From Chryseobacterium salivictor (GTDB lineage: Bacteria; Bacteroidota; Bacteroidia; Flavobacteriales; Weeksellaceae), in contig NZ_CP037954.1 of assembly GCF_004359195.1 (NCBI RefSeq), positions 2,852,001 to 2,916,000 on the forward strand: 64,000 nt of DNA, read 5' to 3'. Positions 35,185-44,799 of this stretch are shown in pieces. The notes beneath the pieces are model-generated. The model made no database searches. It saw only the letters and a list, made by a program, of their open reading frames with translations, and was not told the origin of the DNA. Positions within the stretch are counted from its first letter, which is position 1. Every line of letters begins with the position of its first letter. A program made the translations under genes and the position numbers.

Positions 35185-35252
35185 TTAAAAACTGCTTTTC
35201 TTAAATAATAATAATAATAATAGTTGAAGCTATTTCAAACCCTGCTCAATTT

Positions 35253-35395
35253 TTTTTAACCGCAAAAGATGCAAAAGTTTCATTTTAAAAACCAATTCAA
35301 AAGAATGCAAAATGCTTATGGATTACATTTTTTACTTTTCGCATTATTTTGAGAATCCATTTTTTGATTTCTCTTTTGCCTTTTGCGGTTAAAAA
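35253..35395. repeat. MITE-like palindromic repeat, copy 2
   Basis: A perfect 16-bp terminal inverted repeat, TTTTTAACCGCAAAAG (35253-35268) / CTTTTGCGGTTAAAAA (35380-35395), encloses 111 bp with no gene. It is related along its length to the copy at 33586-33718. It fills the gap between the satD operator and purL. Confidence 0.8.
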
Positions 35396-35412
35396 CTTAC
35401 ATTTTCAGAAAA

Positions 35413-38400
35413 CTATTTAAAGTATTCAACTCCATTTTTAAAAATATTATGATAATTCGCAGTTGGAATATTTTTCATCAAACCTTCAGAAAAACGCTCC
35501 GGATGTCCCATTCTTCCGAATATTTTCCCGGACTTAGAAGTTAAACCTTCAATTCCGAACAGTGAATTATTTGGGTTAAACGGCATTCCGTGGGCAATGT
35601 TTCCATCAAAATCAATGTATTGTGTAGCAATCTGACCGTTTTCGTATAATTCTTTAATGACATTTTCCGATGCCATAAACCGACCTTCACCGTGCGAAAT
35701 CGGAATGGTATATACCTGATTTTTCATTCCTTTTAACCAGGGCGAATCATCATTGATCACTTTCACATCGATCATTTGAGAAATATGACGACCAATTGCG
35801 TTATGTGCTAAAGTCGGCGAATCTGCATCTAAATCCCGAATCTCACCGTAAGGCAACAAACCTGATTTCACCAATGCCTGGAAACCGTTACAGATTCCGA
35901 GAATCATTCCGTCTCTCTCCAATAATTGATGAACTGCGTTTTTCATTTTCTCATTTTTCAAAACATTGACAATGAATTTTGCAGAGCCATCTGGTTCATC
36001 GCCGGCTGAAAAACCTCCGGATAAAACCAAAATCTGAGACCGGTTAATTTCAGAAATCCATGCCTCTAAACTTTCATTTAAAAGCTGATGATTCAGATTG
36101 ATTAACGGCAAACCTGAAACTTCAGCACCTTCTTTTCTAAAGGCATTTTGAGTTTCATATTCGCAATTCGTTCCCGGAAAAATCGGTGCAAAAACTTTCG
36201 GTTTTGCCAATTGATGTTTGAGGATATGAATCGTTCTTGGCTGAATTGAATTCAGTTTTGAATCAATTTCAACCACCATTTTATTTTTTTCCGTCGTTGG
36301 AAAAAGTTCTTCAAAAGTTCCTTTCCATACTTCAAGTAATTTTTTGATATCGAAGTTAAAACTACTGATTTTCAAACTATAAGAACAATTAACTTCACCA
36401 ATAACTTGAAGTAAATCATTTTCTAAAACCTCCGAACTTTCTATAATTAAACTTCCGATATTCTTGGTTAAAAGCAAATTTTCATCTGCTTTAATTTCTG
36501 CTCCAAGATGATTTCCAAAACTCATTTTTGCCAACGCAACCGCAACTCCACCTTCTTTAATGGTCTTCACTGAAACAATCTTTTTGGCCTTGATATTTTC
36601 AAATATGAAATCAAAAATACGTTTCAAATCTCCATAATTCGGCATTCCATTTTCTTGCGAAATATGTTGGAATAAATACAGTTTATTTCCCGCTTTTTTA
36701 AACTCAGGTGAAATGATAGTTGCCTTTTCTCCGTTCGCACAGGCAAAAGAAATCAAGGTCGGAGGAACGTGAATATCCTGGAAACTTCCACTCATGGAAT
36801 CTTTACCGCCAATCGCAGCCAGTTCGAAATTCATCTGCGCATCGTACGCTCCAAGCAAAGAAGCCAAAGGTTTCCCCCACTTCTGCGGATTGTTTCCGAG
36901 CTTTTCAAAATACTCCTGAAAACTCAAACGAATATTTTTGTAATCTCCACCCATGGCGACGATCTTGGCAACACTTTCAACGACGGCATTTGCAGCGCCA
37001 ACCAGGGAGTTCTGAGATGATATATCGGCGTCGAATCCCCAACTTGCCAATGAGACGGTTTCGATGTTTTTAGCGTTTAAAATCGGTAAAGTCTGTACAC
37101 TTCCTTCCATTTCAGTCAACTGGTGTTTTCCGCCAAACGGCATCGCAACCGTCGTTCCGCCAACTGAAGCATCGAACATTTCTGCCAAACCTTTTTGGGA
37201 AGCAACATTTTTGCCGGAAAGAATCTTCAAAAAGTTTTCTTCGTTAAATTCTATCCTCTCATTTTCAATCGGTTGAAGATGCGACACTTCAGCATCCTGT
37301 GTTTTCGCACAACCATTGGTATCTAAAAATTCGCGGCTTAAATCAACAATTTTATTTCCCTGCCAGAACATCTGCATTCTGCCGGAATCGGTTACTTTCG
37401 CAACTTCTACGGCTTTTATATTTTCCTTTTCACAGAAACTGATGAATCTTTCTTTGTCTTTTGCTTCAATAACGACCGCCATTCTTTCCTGAGATTCAGA
37501 AATCGCGAGTTCAGTTCCATTTAAACCTTCATATTTTAAAGGGAGAATATCGAGGTTAATTTCCAGTGAATCAGCAATTTCACCAATCGCAACCGAAACT
37601 CCGCCAGCACCAAAATCGTTTGATTTTTTAATTAAAGTCGTGACTTCAGGATTTCTGAAAAGTCTCTGAATTTTACGTTCTTCAACTGCATTTCCTTTCT
37701 GAACTTCGGTGGATAAAGTATGAATTGAGGTTTCGTCCTGAACTTTTGAACTTCCGCTTGCACCGCCAACTCCATCTCTACCGGTTGCGCCACCTAATAA
37801 AATCACGAGATCTCCATTTTGAGGCTGTTCTCTTTTGACCCAATCTTTTTTCACGGCACCTACGACGAAACCAACTTCCATCCGTTTTGCTTTGTAACCG
37901 TCGTGGTAAATTTCATTCACCGAAGTTGTGGCTAAACCAATTTGGTTTCCGTAAGAAGAATAACCGTTCGCAGCCTGTTTCGTAATCGTTCTTTGCGGAA
38001 GTTTCCCTGCTAAAGTTTCAGAAATCGGTTCTAAAACATTGGCCGCTCCGGATAAACGCATCGCCTGATAAACGAAAGCACGCCCAGACAAAGGATCACG
38101 GATTGCGCCACCTAAACAGGTTGAAGCACCACCAAAAGGTTCAATTTCGGTCGGATGATTATGTGTTTCATTTTTAAACAGCAAATACCATGGCTCTTTT
38201 TTTCCGTCGAATTCGGCTTCGATTTCAATGGTACAGGCATTTATTTCGTCGGAAACTACCAGATTCTCCAGTTTTCCGGTTTTGTGGAAATACCTGGCGC
38301 AAACCGTAGCCAAATCCATTAGTGAAATAGGTTTCAATTCCCTGCCTAAGAATTTTCTTTTCTCAATATAATCATTAAAAATAGTCTGTAAAGTCGATTC

Positions 38401-39102
38401 AAAAGAATCATTAAACTGAATATCAGTCAGTTCTGTTTCGAAAGTGGTATGTCGGCAATGGTCACTCCAATACGTATCCAGAACTTTAAGTTCCGTTTCA
38501 GTAGGATTCCTGTTTTCTGATTTAAAATAAGTTTGAATAAATTCTAAATCATCAATATCTAAAGCAAAACCGTGATGGTCATAAAATTCTTTTAATTCTT
38601 CTGCAGAAAAATCATTGAAACCTTCATGAACAATAACAGGATCCGGCGTTTCTTCTGCCGGAATTTCTAATTTCGACAAATCCTTAACCTGCGATTCAAC
38701 TTTATTAATGAAATGATTTTTAATAGTTTCAACATCTGATTCAGCAACCCCAAACAATTCGATGACTTTCCCACTTCTCACTTTTCCATTTTCATTTTCA
38801 GTGAGTAAAGCAATACATTGCTGCGCTGAATCTGCACGCTGATCATATTGTCCGGGCAAAAATTCGGTGGCGAAATGAAGACTTCCCGCGGGATTTTCTT
38901 CATGTAAAATATCGGTCACGGGATCTACAAAAGTACTGTTGATGACTTTTGAAAACTCATTATCATTAACCCCAAAGACATCATAAATATTATAGACTTT
39001 GACCTCTTTAATATTAGGCACGATATTTTTGATTTCATTAAAAACCTGCGGACTTTCAACATCGAAAATTCCTTTTTTTTCTACGAAGATTCTTTTTTTC
39101 AT
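35413..39102 (-). CDS. purL: Phosphoribosylformylglycinamidine synthase, long form
   Basis: 1229 residues, the single-chain type (1295 in E. coli). Order: PurS-like N-domain, FGAM synthase halves with the nucleotide-binding segment FKNETHNHPTEIEPFGGAST near 305-325, and the C-terminal glutaminase domain with the nucleophile in ILGICNGFQAL and HGEGRF. It converts FGAR to FGAM with glutamine and ATP. It is 119 bp upstream of nothing purine-related on its 3' side except the satD module; purB lies 119 bp before it. Confidence 0.97.
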   Translation of the reverse strand: MKKRIFVEKKGIFDVESPQVFNEIKNIVPNIKEVKVYNIYDVFGVNDNEFSKVINSTFVDPVTDILHEENPAGSLHFATEFLPGQYDQRADSAQQCIALLTENENGKVRSGKVIELFGVAESDVETIKNHFINKVESQVKDLSKLEIPAEETPDPVIVHEGFNDFSAEELKEFYDHHGFALDIDDLEFIQTYFKSENRNPTETELKVLDTYWSDHCRHTTFETELTDIQFNDSFESTLQTIFNDYIEKRKFLGRELKPISLMDLATVCARYFHKTGKLENLVVSDEINACTIEIEAEFDGKKEPWYLLFKNETHNHPTEIEPFGGASTCLGGAIRDPLSGRAFVYQAMRLSGAANVLEPISETLAGKLPQRTITKQAANGYSSYGNQIGLATTSVNEIYHDGYKAKRMEVGFVVGAVKKDWVKREQPQNGDLVILLGGATGRDGVGGASGSSKVQDETSIHTLSTEVQKGNAVEERKIQRLFRNPEVTTLIKKSNDFGAGGVSVAIGEIADSLEINLDILPLKYEGLNGTELAISESQERMAVVIEAKDKERFISFCEKENIKAVEVAKVTDSGRMQMFWQGNKIVDLSREFLDTNGCAKTQDAEVSHLQPIENERIEFNEENFLKILSGKNVASQKGLAEMFDASVGGTTVAMPFGGKHQLTEMEGSVQTLPILNAKNIETVSLASWGFDADISSQNSLVGAANAVVESVAKIVAMGGDYKNIRLSFQEYFEKLGNNPQKWGKPLASLLGAYDAQMNFELAAIGGKDSMSGSFQDIHVPPTLISFACANGEKATIISPEFKKAGNKLYLFQHISQENGMPNYGDLKRIFDFIFENIKAKKIVSVKTIKEGGVAVALAKMSFGNHLGAEIKADENLLLTKNIGSLIIESSEVLENDLLQVIGEVNCSYSLKISSFNFDIKKLLEVWKGTFEELFPTTEKNKMVVEIDSKLNSIQPRTIHILKHQLAKPKVFAPIFPGTNCEYETQNAFRKEGAEVSGLPLINLNHQLLNESLEAWISEINRSQILVLSGGFSAGDEPDGSAKFIVNVLKNEKMKNAVHQLLERDGMILGICNGFQALVKSGLLPYGEIRDLDADSPTLAHNAIGRHISQMIDVKVINDDSPWLKGMKNQVYTIPISHGEGRFMASENVIKELYENGQIATQYIDFDGNIAHGMPFNPNNSLFGIEGLTSKSGKIFGRMGHPERFSEGLMKNIPTANYHNIFKNGVEYFK

Positions 39103-39221
39103 TTTTTATAACAGGATTACATCCTATCCTTTATTAAATCGTCCCGATGGGACTTTGTCAATTTCAATTTATTGGAAAAAATCACTAAAAAAAATGCAGC
39201 CAAGAAAGACTGCATTAATTT

Positions 39222-40649
39222 TTATACTTTAAGGTCGGCTTTTAACCCGATTAATTCGGCGTACTTTTCTAAGATCGGCTTTACCTCATTTTCAATAAAC
39301 TCCTCGGTTTGGATTGGCGCGAAACCAATGAAGTTTTTCGGATCGAGCACTTCCATTAATTTCGATTTATCCAGTTTTAAGGAATGATCATTTAAAATTC
39401 TTTCGAGCAGATCATTTTCTTTTCCTTCTTCTTTTACCTTTTTTGAGGCTTCCATGGAATGAACCCGAATCGTTTCGTGAATTTCCTGACGGTCACCGCC
39501 GGCTTTCACTTCTTCCATAATAATATATTCGGTGGCCATAAACGGAAGTTCTTCCATAATATGTTTCTGGATTCTGTTTTCGTAAACCACAATTCCGTTC
39601 ATGATATTGTTCCAAATCATCAGAATCGCATCAACTGAAAGAAACGCTTGTGGAATAGTCAATCTCTTGTTCGCAGAATCATCCAAAGTTCTTTCAAACC
39701 ATTGTGTAGAAGCGACCATTGCTGAACTTGTAGACAATGACATCACGAATTTTGCCAAAGCACCGATTCTTTCGGAACGCATCGGATTTCTTTTATATGC
39801 CATCGCAGACGAACCAATCTGGTTTTTCTCGAAAGGTTCTTCAATTTCTTTTAAATTCTGAAGCAGACGTAAATCATTGGTGAATTTATGGGCAGATTGT
39901 GCAATATTGGAAAGTAAGGCAACAACTTTTGCATCAATTTTTCGGTCGTAAGTCTGTCCGGAAACGCCGAAAACCTTGTCAAAACCAAAACGCTTTGAAA
40001 GTTCTTTATCCAGATGCTTTACTTTGGAATAATCACCATTAAATAACTCTAAGAAACTTGCGGCAGTTCCTGTTGTTCCTTTAACGCCACGAAATCTTAA
40101 AGTTTCTAAGAAAAATTCTAATTCTTCGAAATCTAAAATTAAAGACTGTAACCACAAAGTGGCACGTTTTCCAACGGTGGTTAATTGTGCTGGTTGATAA
40201 TGTGTAAAACCTAGAGTTGGCAGATCCTTATATTGAATGGCAAAATCAGCCAGATTTTTCATCACATTCACCAATTGTTTTCTGATCAACAAAAGTCCAT
40301 CTCGGATCTGAATTAAATCGGTATTATCACCAACAAAAGCCGAAGTGGCACCGAGGTGAATAATTCCTTTTGCTAAAGGAGCAACATCGCCATACGTGTG
40401 AACATGCGCCATCACGTCATGACGGAATTTCTTCTCGTATATCGCTGCTTTTTCGTAGTCGATTTCTTCGGAATTTTCTTTAAGTTGAGCGATCTGCTCA
40501 TCGGAAATGTCAAGCCCTAAATCTTTTTCGATTTCGGCAAGGGCAATCCATAATTTCCGCCAGTTTCTGAACTTGTTGTTCGGCGAGAAATTATAGAGCA
40601 TTTCCTCACTTGAATAGCGTTCTTCAAGAGGGTTTTTGTAGGAATTCAT
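39222..40649 (-). CDS. purB: Adenylosuccinate lyase
   Basis: 475 residues. The fumarase-superfamily signature GSSAMAYKRNPMRSERIG lies near 280-297, and the catalytic histidine is in HLGATSAFVGDNTDL. It cleaves SAICAR and adenylosuccinate in purine synthesis. It is the first gene of the purine group in the direction of transcription and has its own -7 box. Confidence 0.95.
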   Translation of the reverse strand: MNSYKNPLEERYSSEEMLYNFSPNNKFRNWRKLWIALAEIEKDLGLDISDEQIAQLKENSEEIDYEKAAIYEKKFRHDVMAHVHTYGDVAPLAKGIIHLGATSAFVGDNTDLIQIRDGLLLIRKQLVNVMKNLADFAIQYKDLPTLGFTHYQPAQLTTVGKRATLWLQSLILDFEELEFFLETLRFRGVKGTTGTAASFLELFNGDYSKVKHLDKELSKRFGFDKVFGVSGQTYDRKIDAKVVALLSNIAQSAHKFTNDLRLLQNLKEIEEPFEKNQIGSSAMAYKRNPMRSERIGALAKFVMSLSTSSAMVASTQWFERTLDDSANKRLTIPQAFLSVDAILMIWNNIMNGIVVYENRIQKHIMEELPFMATEYIIMEEVKAGGDRQEIHETIRVHSMEASKKVKEEGKENDLLERILNDHSLKLDKSKLMEVLDPKNFIGFAPIQTEEFIENEVKPILEKYAELIGLKADLKV

Positions 40650-40674
40650 TCTTTCTTTTACTTTTTACTTGCAC

Positions 40675-40682
40675 AAATTTAA
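40675..40682 (-). promoter_or_regulatory. Candidate -7 box for purB
   Basis: The minus strand reads TAAATTTG, 25 bp before the ATG at 40649. No purine-specific operator was recognised. Confidence 0.5.
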
Positions 40683-40705
40683 GAAAAAATATTGAGGTCT
40701 AAAAC

Positions 40706-41512
40706 TTATTTTCGGCCTGTAAATTCCTTCATCGTGTCATAAATTCCAAAAACATTTTCCATCACCCAGTCAAATGCCGGGATTGGTAAAAGACCTTGCG
40801 AAAGACGAATAAACCAGTATGGAAGTGGCATTGCCAACATTTTCGTTTCATTTTCAATGGCTTTAATTATCCTTTCTGAAGTTTTTTCAGGCTCCAGAAT
40901 GGGAAGTACTTTGGATTTCACCCCGTCAAACATTCCTGTATTGATAAAGAATGGCATAATCGTGGTTACCCTGACATTTTTCTTTAACTGTTCCATTTCC
41001 AAACGTACGCTGTCGCCCCAACCGATTACTGCCCATTTTGAAGCAGCATAAACAGACATTTTTGGATTGGAAATCAATCCGGCCGAAGAAGCTATATTGC
41101 AAACGGAACCAGAATTCTTCGATATCATACCGGGAAGAAATTCTAACGTAATATGCATCAGAGCATTCGAATTAATCAACATACTTTTTTGAATCTGATC
41201 GTGCGTGTGTTCATGAAAATATTTACCGACCACAATTCCTGCATTGTTAATCAGAATATCCACAGAACCGACTTCAGTTCTTACCCTTTGAGCATTAATT
41301 TTGATTTCATCCAGGTTAGAGACATCAACTTTAAAAGTGAAAACTTCACCGCCCAACTTGGAGAATTCGTCTTTTGTTCTACTTAAACCGTCTTCATTAA
41401 TGTCCCAGATTATCAATTTAGAGCAACCTCTTTCCAATGATTTTCTGGCCATAATCTTTCCGATTCCGGAGCAGCCGCCTGTGATGAGAACTATTTTATT
41501 TTTAAAATCCAT
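40706..41512 (-). CDS. Short-chain dehydrogenase/reductase
   Basis: 268 residues with the classical SDR plan: cofactor loop TGGCSGIG near residue 11, NNAG motif (ILINNAGIVVGKYF), and catalytic Ser-Tyr-Lys in CNIASSAGLISNPKMSVYAASKW. The C-terminal region (YWFIRLSQGLLPIPAF) is hydrophobic, like that of membrane-associated retinol/steroid-type SDRs. The substrate is unknown. It is divergent from the aldehyde dehydrogenase gene, and a shared lipid-aldehyde role is possible but not shown. Confidence 0.88.
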   Translation of the reverse strand: MDFKNKIVLITGGCSGIGKIMARKSLERGCSKLIIWDINEDGLSRTKDEFSKLGGEVFTFKVDVSNLDEIKINAQRVRTEVGSVDILINNAGIVVGKYFHEHTHDQIQKSMLINSNALMHITLEFLPGMISKNSGSVCNIASSAGLISNPKMSVYAASKWAVIGWGDSVRLEMEQLKKNVRVTTIMPFFINTGMFDGVKSKVLPILEPEKTSERIIKAIENETKMLAMPLPYWFIRLSQGLLPIPAFDWVMENVFGIYDTMKEFTGRK

Positions 41513-41646
41513 TTTTTAAAGATATTATTTATTTAAGGTAAATTTGTTTGGATTGATAATTGTTGCTCAATTTCATTAAATACTGATTATTGCCTAAACT
41601 GTCAATAACAAAATCTAAACTACAATTAAATTAATAATTAAAAGTA

Positions 41647-43008
41647 ATGAATTTCAAAGATATTTTAACCGAACAGCGGGAATTATTTGACAGTCAGAAA
41701 AGCAAAAATCTGAAATTCCGAAAAATGTATCTGGAGAAGCTAAAAGAAGTCATCCTGAAAAATGAGGATTTATTATATGAAGCCATCTACAAAGATTTCG
41801 GTAAATCCAGGTTTGACACTTATTCAACTGAAATTTCGTTCGTTTTGAAAGACATTGATTATTATCTGACAAATCTGAATTCTTTAGCAAAACCAAAAAG
41901 CGCACACACCAATCTCGCTAATCAACTGGGATCCAGCAAAGTGTATGCGGAACCTTTAGGATGTACTTTGGTTATTGGCGCATGGAATTATCCATATCAG
42001 CTTTCACTGTCACCGATGGTTGCGGCTTTAGCAGCCGGTAACACCTGTATTTTGAAACCCAGCGAAATAGCAGCACATTCGATGCATGCGATGGCTCAAA
42101 TCATTAATGAGAATTTCCCGAAAGAATATTTATATGTTGTAGAAGGTGGTGTAGAAGAAATTACGGAAATTCTGAAACTGAAATTCGATAAGATATTTTT
42201 CACCGGCAGCCCGAAAGTCGGGCAAATCGTTTACGAAGCTGCAGCCAGGCATTTAACTCCCGTAACTTTGGAGCTGGGCGGAAAAAGTCCGGCCATTGTG
42301 ACTTCCAGTACTAATTTCGAAGTGGCGGCCAAAAGAATCGTTTGGGGAAAATTCCTGAATGCAGGGCAAACCTGTGTCGCACCCGATTATATTTTAGTCG
42401 ATGAAAAAGTAAAAGACAGCTTCCTGGATTCTTTAAAATCATATATCCAAAAATTTAATTATCAACCCGAATCTGAACATTATACCAGAATCATTAACGA
42501 AAAGAATTTCGACCGATTGGTGAAATTAATTGATAAAGAAAAAGTATTTTTCGGTGGTAATTCGGACTCAGCGCAAAAATTTATTGAGCCTACCATCATG
42601 CATAATGTTACATGGGACGACGCCGTAATGAAGGAGGAAATTTTCGGACCTATCCTTCCCGTTTTAACTTTTAAAAATTTCAATGAGGCTCTGCTTCAAA
42701 TCGCTGCGCACGAAAAACCGCTTTCTGCCTATCTGTTTACGGACAATTCTGAGGAGAAGGAACATTTTATTTCCAAAATATCTTTCGGTGGTGGTTGCAT
42801 CAATGATGTCGTAATGCATTTAAGCAATGATTATCTGCCTTTTGGCGGCGTCGGAAATTCGGGAATCGGAAACTATCACGGCAAATTCGGTTTTGAAGCA
42901 TTTTCTCACCAGAAAGCCATTCTAAACAGAGCAACCTGGGGCGAACCGGACTTAAAATATCCACCATACACCGATAAAAAACTGACCTGGATTAAGAAAC
43001 TTTTATAG
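41647..43008 (+). CDS. Aldehyde dehydrogenase, class 3 type
   Basis: 453 residues, the length of class 3 (fatty/aromatic) aldehyde dehydrogenases. The catalytic cysteine is in FLNAGQTCVAPDYI and the general-base glutamate in VTLELGGKSPAIV. The NAD site contains FTGSPKVG. The C-terminus has the basic stretch DKKLTWIKKLL, possibly membrane-associating. It oxidises medium- and long-chain aldehydes to acids. A -7 box TAAATTTG lies at 41539-41546, about 100 bp upstream. Confidence 0.93.
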   Translation: MNFKDILTEQRELFDSQKSKNLKFRKMYLEKLKEVILKNEDLLYEAIYKDFGKSRFDTYSTEISFVLKDIDYYLTNLNSLAKPKSAHTNLANQLGSSKVYAEPLGCTLVIGAWNYPYQLSLSPMVAALAAGNTCILKPSEIAAHSMHAMAQIINENFPKEYLYVVEGGVEEITEILKLKFDKIFFTGSPKVGQIVYEAAARHLTPVTLELGGKSPAIVTSSTNFEVAAKRIVWGKFLNAGQTCVAPDYILVDEKVKDSFLDSLKSYIQKFNYQPESEHYTRIINEKNFDRLVKLIDKEKVFFGGNSDSAQKFIEPTIMHNVTWDDAVMKEEIFGPILPVLTFKNFNEALLQIAAHEKPLSAYLFTDNSEEKEHFISKISFGGGCINDVVMHLSNDYLPFGGVGNSGIGNYHGKFGFEAFSHQKAILNRATWGEPDLKYPPYTDKKLTWIKKLL

Positions 43009-43180
43009 CATTAATCACCGTAATTTCTAGCACAGAAATGATAAAAGAAAAAACACTTCCCTAAGTAATTGAAAACTTTGCAAAAGCAGTTTACATAAGC
43101 ATTTGATTTAGGAATTCTTTCTTTTTCTAAATGCATTTTTGCCTCTTTTACAGTAAAAATTAATTTTTAATAATGTAGTA

Positions 43181-43209
43181 AAAAAGTCCCGTCATTTTGA
43201 CAGGACTTT
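43181..43209 (-). terminator. Terminator after the thioredoxin-like lipoprotein gene
   Basis: AAAGTCC.GTCA and TGAC.GGACTTT pair around TTT, with six T in the minus direction. Confidence 0.8.
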
Positions 43210-43215
43210 CTTATT

Positions 43216-43806
43216 TTATGATTTTGGCGCCCATTCGGTAAAAAACGCTTTTACTTTTTCTAAGCTATACCCTTTTCCCTCTTCTAATACTGCACTGTCC
43301 TGTGTATGAATCTGTTTACCATCCTTATCTAAAACCACGAAAACCGGATAACCGAATTTTTCGCCCGGCTTGCCATACTGGGCAAAAACTTTTTCATTTT
43401 TATTTTCCGGCGAGTAATTCAAATGATAATAGAGATAATTTTCATCGACAATATTTTTCAGTTCTGGCGTTGTTTGTACAAACTGATTGAACCTTAAGCA
43501 CCAAATACACCAGTTTCCACCGGCCTGCAAAATAATGTTTTTGTTCTCTGTCTGAGCCTGTTTTACCAACTCGGCAATTTTAGCTTCTGCATTTTCCTTA
43601 TCATTATAAGGTTTTGGAAGTTTTGCTTTTTCTGCGGCTGCAGCTTTTTTCTTGGCTTCCAGAATGGCCGTACTGTCTGATTCTACAAGAAGCGTCTTGT
43701 CAGAAGCAACTTCTTTTACCTTAACATTTTCAGTTTTCTGAGAACATGCCAAGGAAGTAATCAGTAATGATGCCACTGCAAAAATCTTCAAATTAACATT
43801 AATCAT
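43216..43806 (-). CDS. Thioredoxin-fold lipoprotein
   Basis: 196 residues. A lipobox (LLITSLAC) marks a lipoprotein, with an Ala/Lys-rich linker (LEAKKKAAAAEKAKLPKPYN) before the thioredoxin domain. The redox motif is GGNWCIWCLRFNQF (CIWC), and the cis-proline region is GYPVFVVLDKDG. It probably acts in the periplasm, held to a membrane, in disulfide reduction or isomerisation. Its partner is unknown. Confidence 0.87.
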   Translation of the reverse strand: MINVNLKIFAVASLLITSLACSQKTENVKVKEVASDKTLLVESDSTAILEAKKKAAAAEKAKLPKPYNDKENAEAKIAELVKQAQTENKNIILQAGGNWCIWCLRFNQFVQTTPELKNIVDENYLYYHLNYSPENKNEKVFAQYGKPGEKFGYPVFVVLDKDGKQIHTQDSAVLEEGKGYSLEKVKAFFTEWAPKS

Positions 43807-43871
43807 TGTATTTAAATTTTTATTCCCTGCAAATTAACAAAAACAGAACCAATCATAAAGTTTATTATCGC

Positions 43872-43879
43872 TAAATTTG
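43872..43879 (+). promoter_or_regulatory. Candidate -7 box for the acyltransferase gene
   Basis: TAAATTTG lies nine bases before the ATG at 43889. Confidence 0.45.
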
Positions 43880-43888
43880 CAAATCTTT

Positions 43889-44764
43889 ATGAATTTTATT
43901 TTTAAAATAATCCTGCTTTTTTCAAAACTTCCGCTCCGGGTTTTGTATGTGTTTTCAGATTTCATGTTTTTTGTGATCTACTATGTTGTGGGCTATAGAC
44001 GAAAAGCAGTACTGGAAAATCTACATAATTCTTTTCCCACAAAATCACCGGAAGAACTTAAAAAAATAGAGAAAAAATTTTACTTCAATTTCTGTGATTA
44101 TATCGTAGAAACCTTTAAATCATTTACCATTTCTTCTAATGAATTGCGGGTAAGGATTCAGCATCTTAATCAGGATGTTTTTCATGAAGCCAAATCCGAA
44201 AATAAAAACGTTATTCTATTGGCGGGCCATGTTTTTAATTGGGAATGGTTCAATGTACTGGCGACAATCATTCCCCAAGAAAACAGTTTTCCTGTTTACC
44301 GTAAAGTGCAGAGCGGCTTTTGGGAAGATAAAATAAAAGGTCTTCGGAACCGGTTCGGAAATCAACCTTTAGAAGCGAAAGAAGTTATTCGTCATATTTT
44401 CAGAAATCCTAATGACGGCAATTCGGTTTATATGTTTGTTGCAGACCAAACACCCCATGTTTCAGAAATAACCTACGGTTTAAATTTCCTGAATCAGAAA
44501 ACGCCCGTTTTTGTAGGTTATGATAAACTTTCACTGAGAATGGATCTGGCTTTTGTGTATTGTGAAATGAAAAAAGTAAAGCGCGGATTCTATCAGGTTA
44601 ATTATTACCGGATTAGGCCTGACGGAGAAAAATTCGTTGAGCATGAAGTCGTGAAAAAATTTCATCATCTGTTGGAAAACACCATTAATAAAAGACCCGA
44701 CAATTATCTCTGGTCCCACAGAAAATGGAAATACCAACAAGCCATAAAAGTCATGGAGGAATAA
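43889..44764 (+). CDS. Lipid A-type lysophospholipid acyltransferase
   Basis: I chose the ATG at 43889 (MNFIFKIILLFSKLPLRVL); an upstream TTG is less likely. The 291-residue protein has an N-terminal membrane anchor and the LpxL/HtrB-family catalytic motif HVFNWEW (His-X4-Glu), then VADQTPHVSEI. It adds a secondary acyl chain to lipid A or a related aminolipid at the inner membrane. Its stop overlaps the zone where the glycosyltransferase begins, so the two are probably one operon. Confidence 0.88.
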   Translation: MNFIFKIILLFSKLPLRVLYVFSDFMFFVIYYVVGYRRKAVLENLHNSFPTKSPEELKKIEKKFYFNFCDYIVETFKSFTISSNELRVRIQHLNQDVFHEAKSENKNVILLAGHVFNWEWFNVLATIIPQENSFPVYRKVQSGFWEDKIKGLRNRFGNQPLEAKEVIRHIFRNPNDGNSVYMFVADQTPHVSEITYGLNFLNQKTPVFVGYDKLSLRMDLAFVYCEMKKVKRGFYQVNYYRIRPDGEKFVEHEVVKKFHHLLENTINKRPDNYLWSHRKWKYQQAIKVMEE

Positions 44765-44799
44765 ATTTCAAATTCTTTAAAATTATTAGCCTTTATCAA

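Noticed and set aside
36720..37073. 117-residue plus-strand ORF inside purL
   Set aside because: It lies wholly antisense to the conserved purL frame, and the translation has no family pattern.
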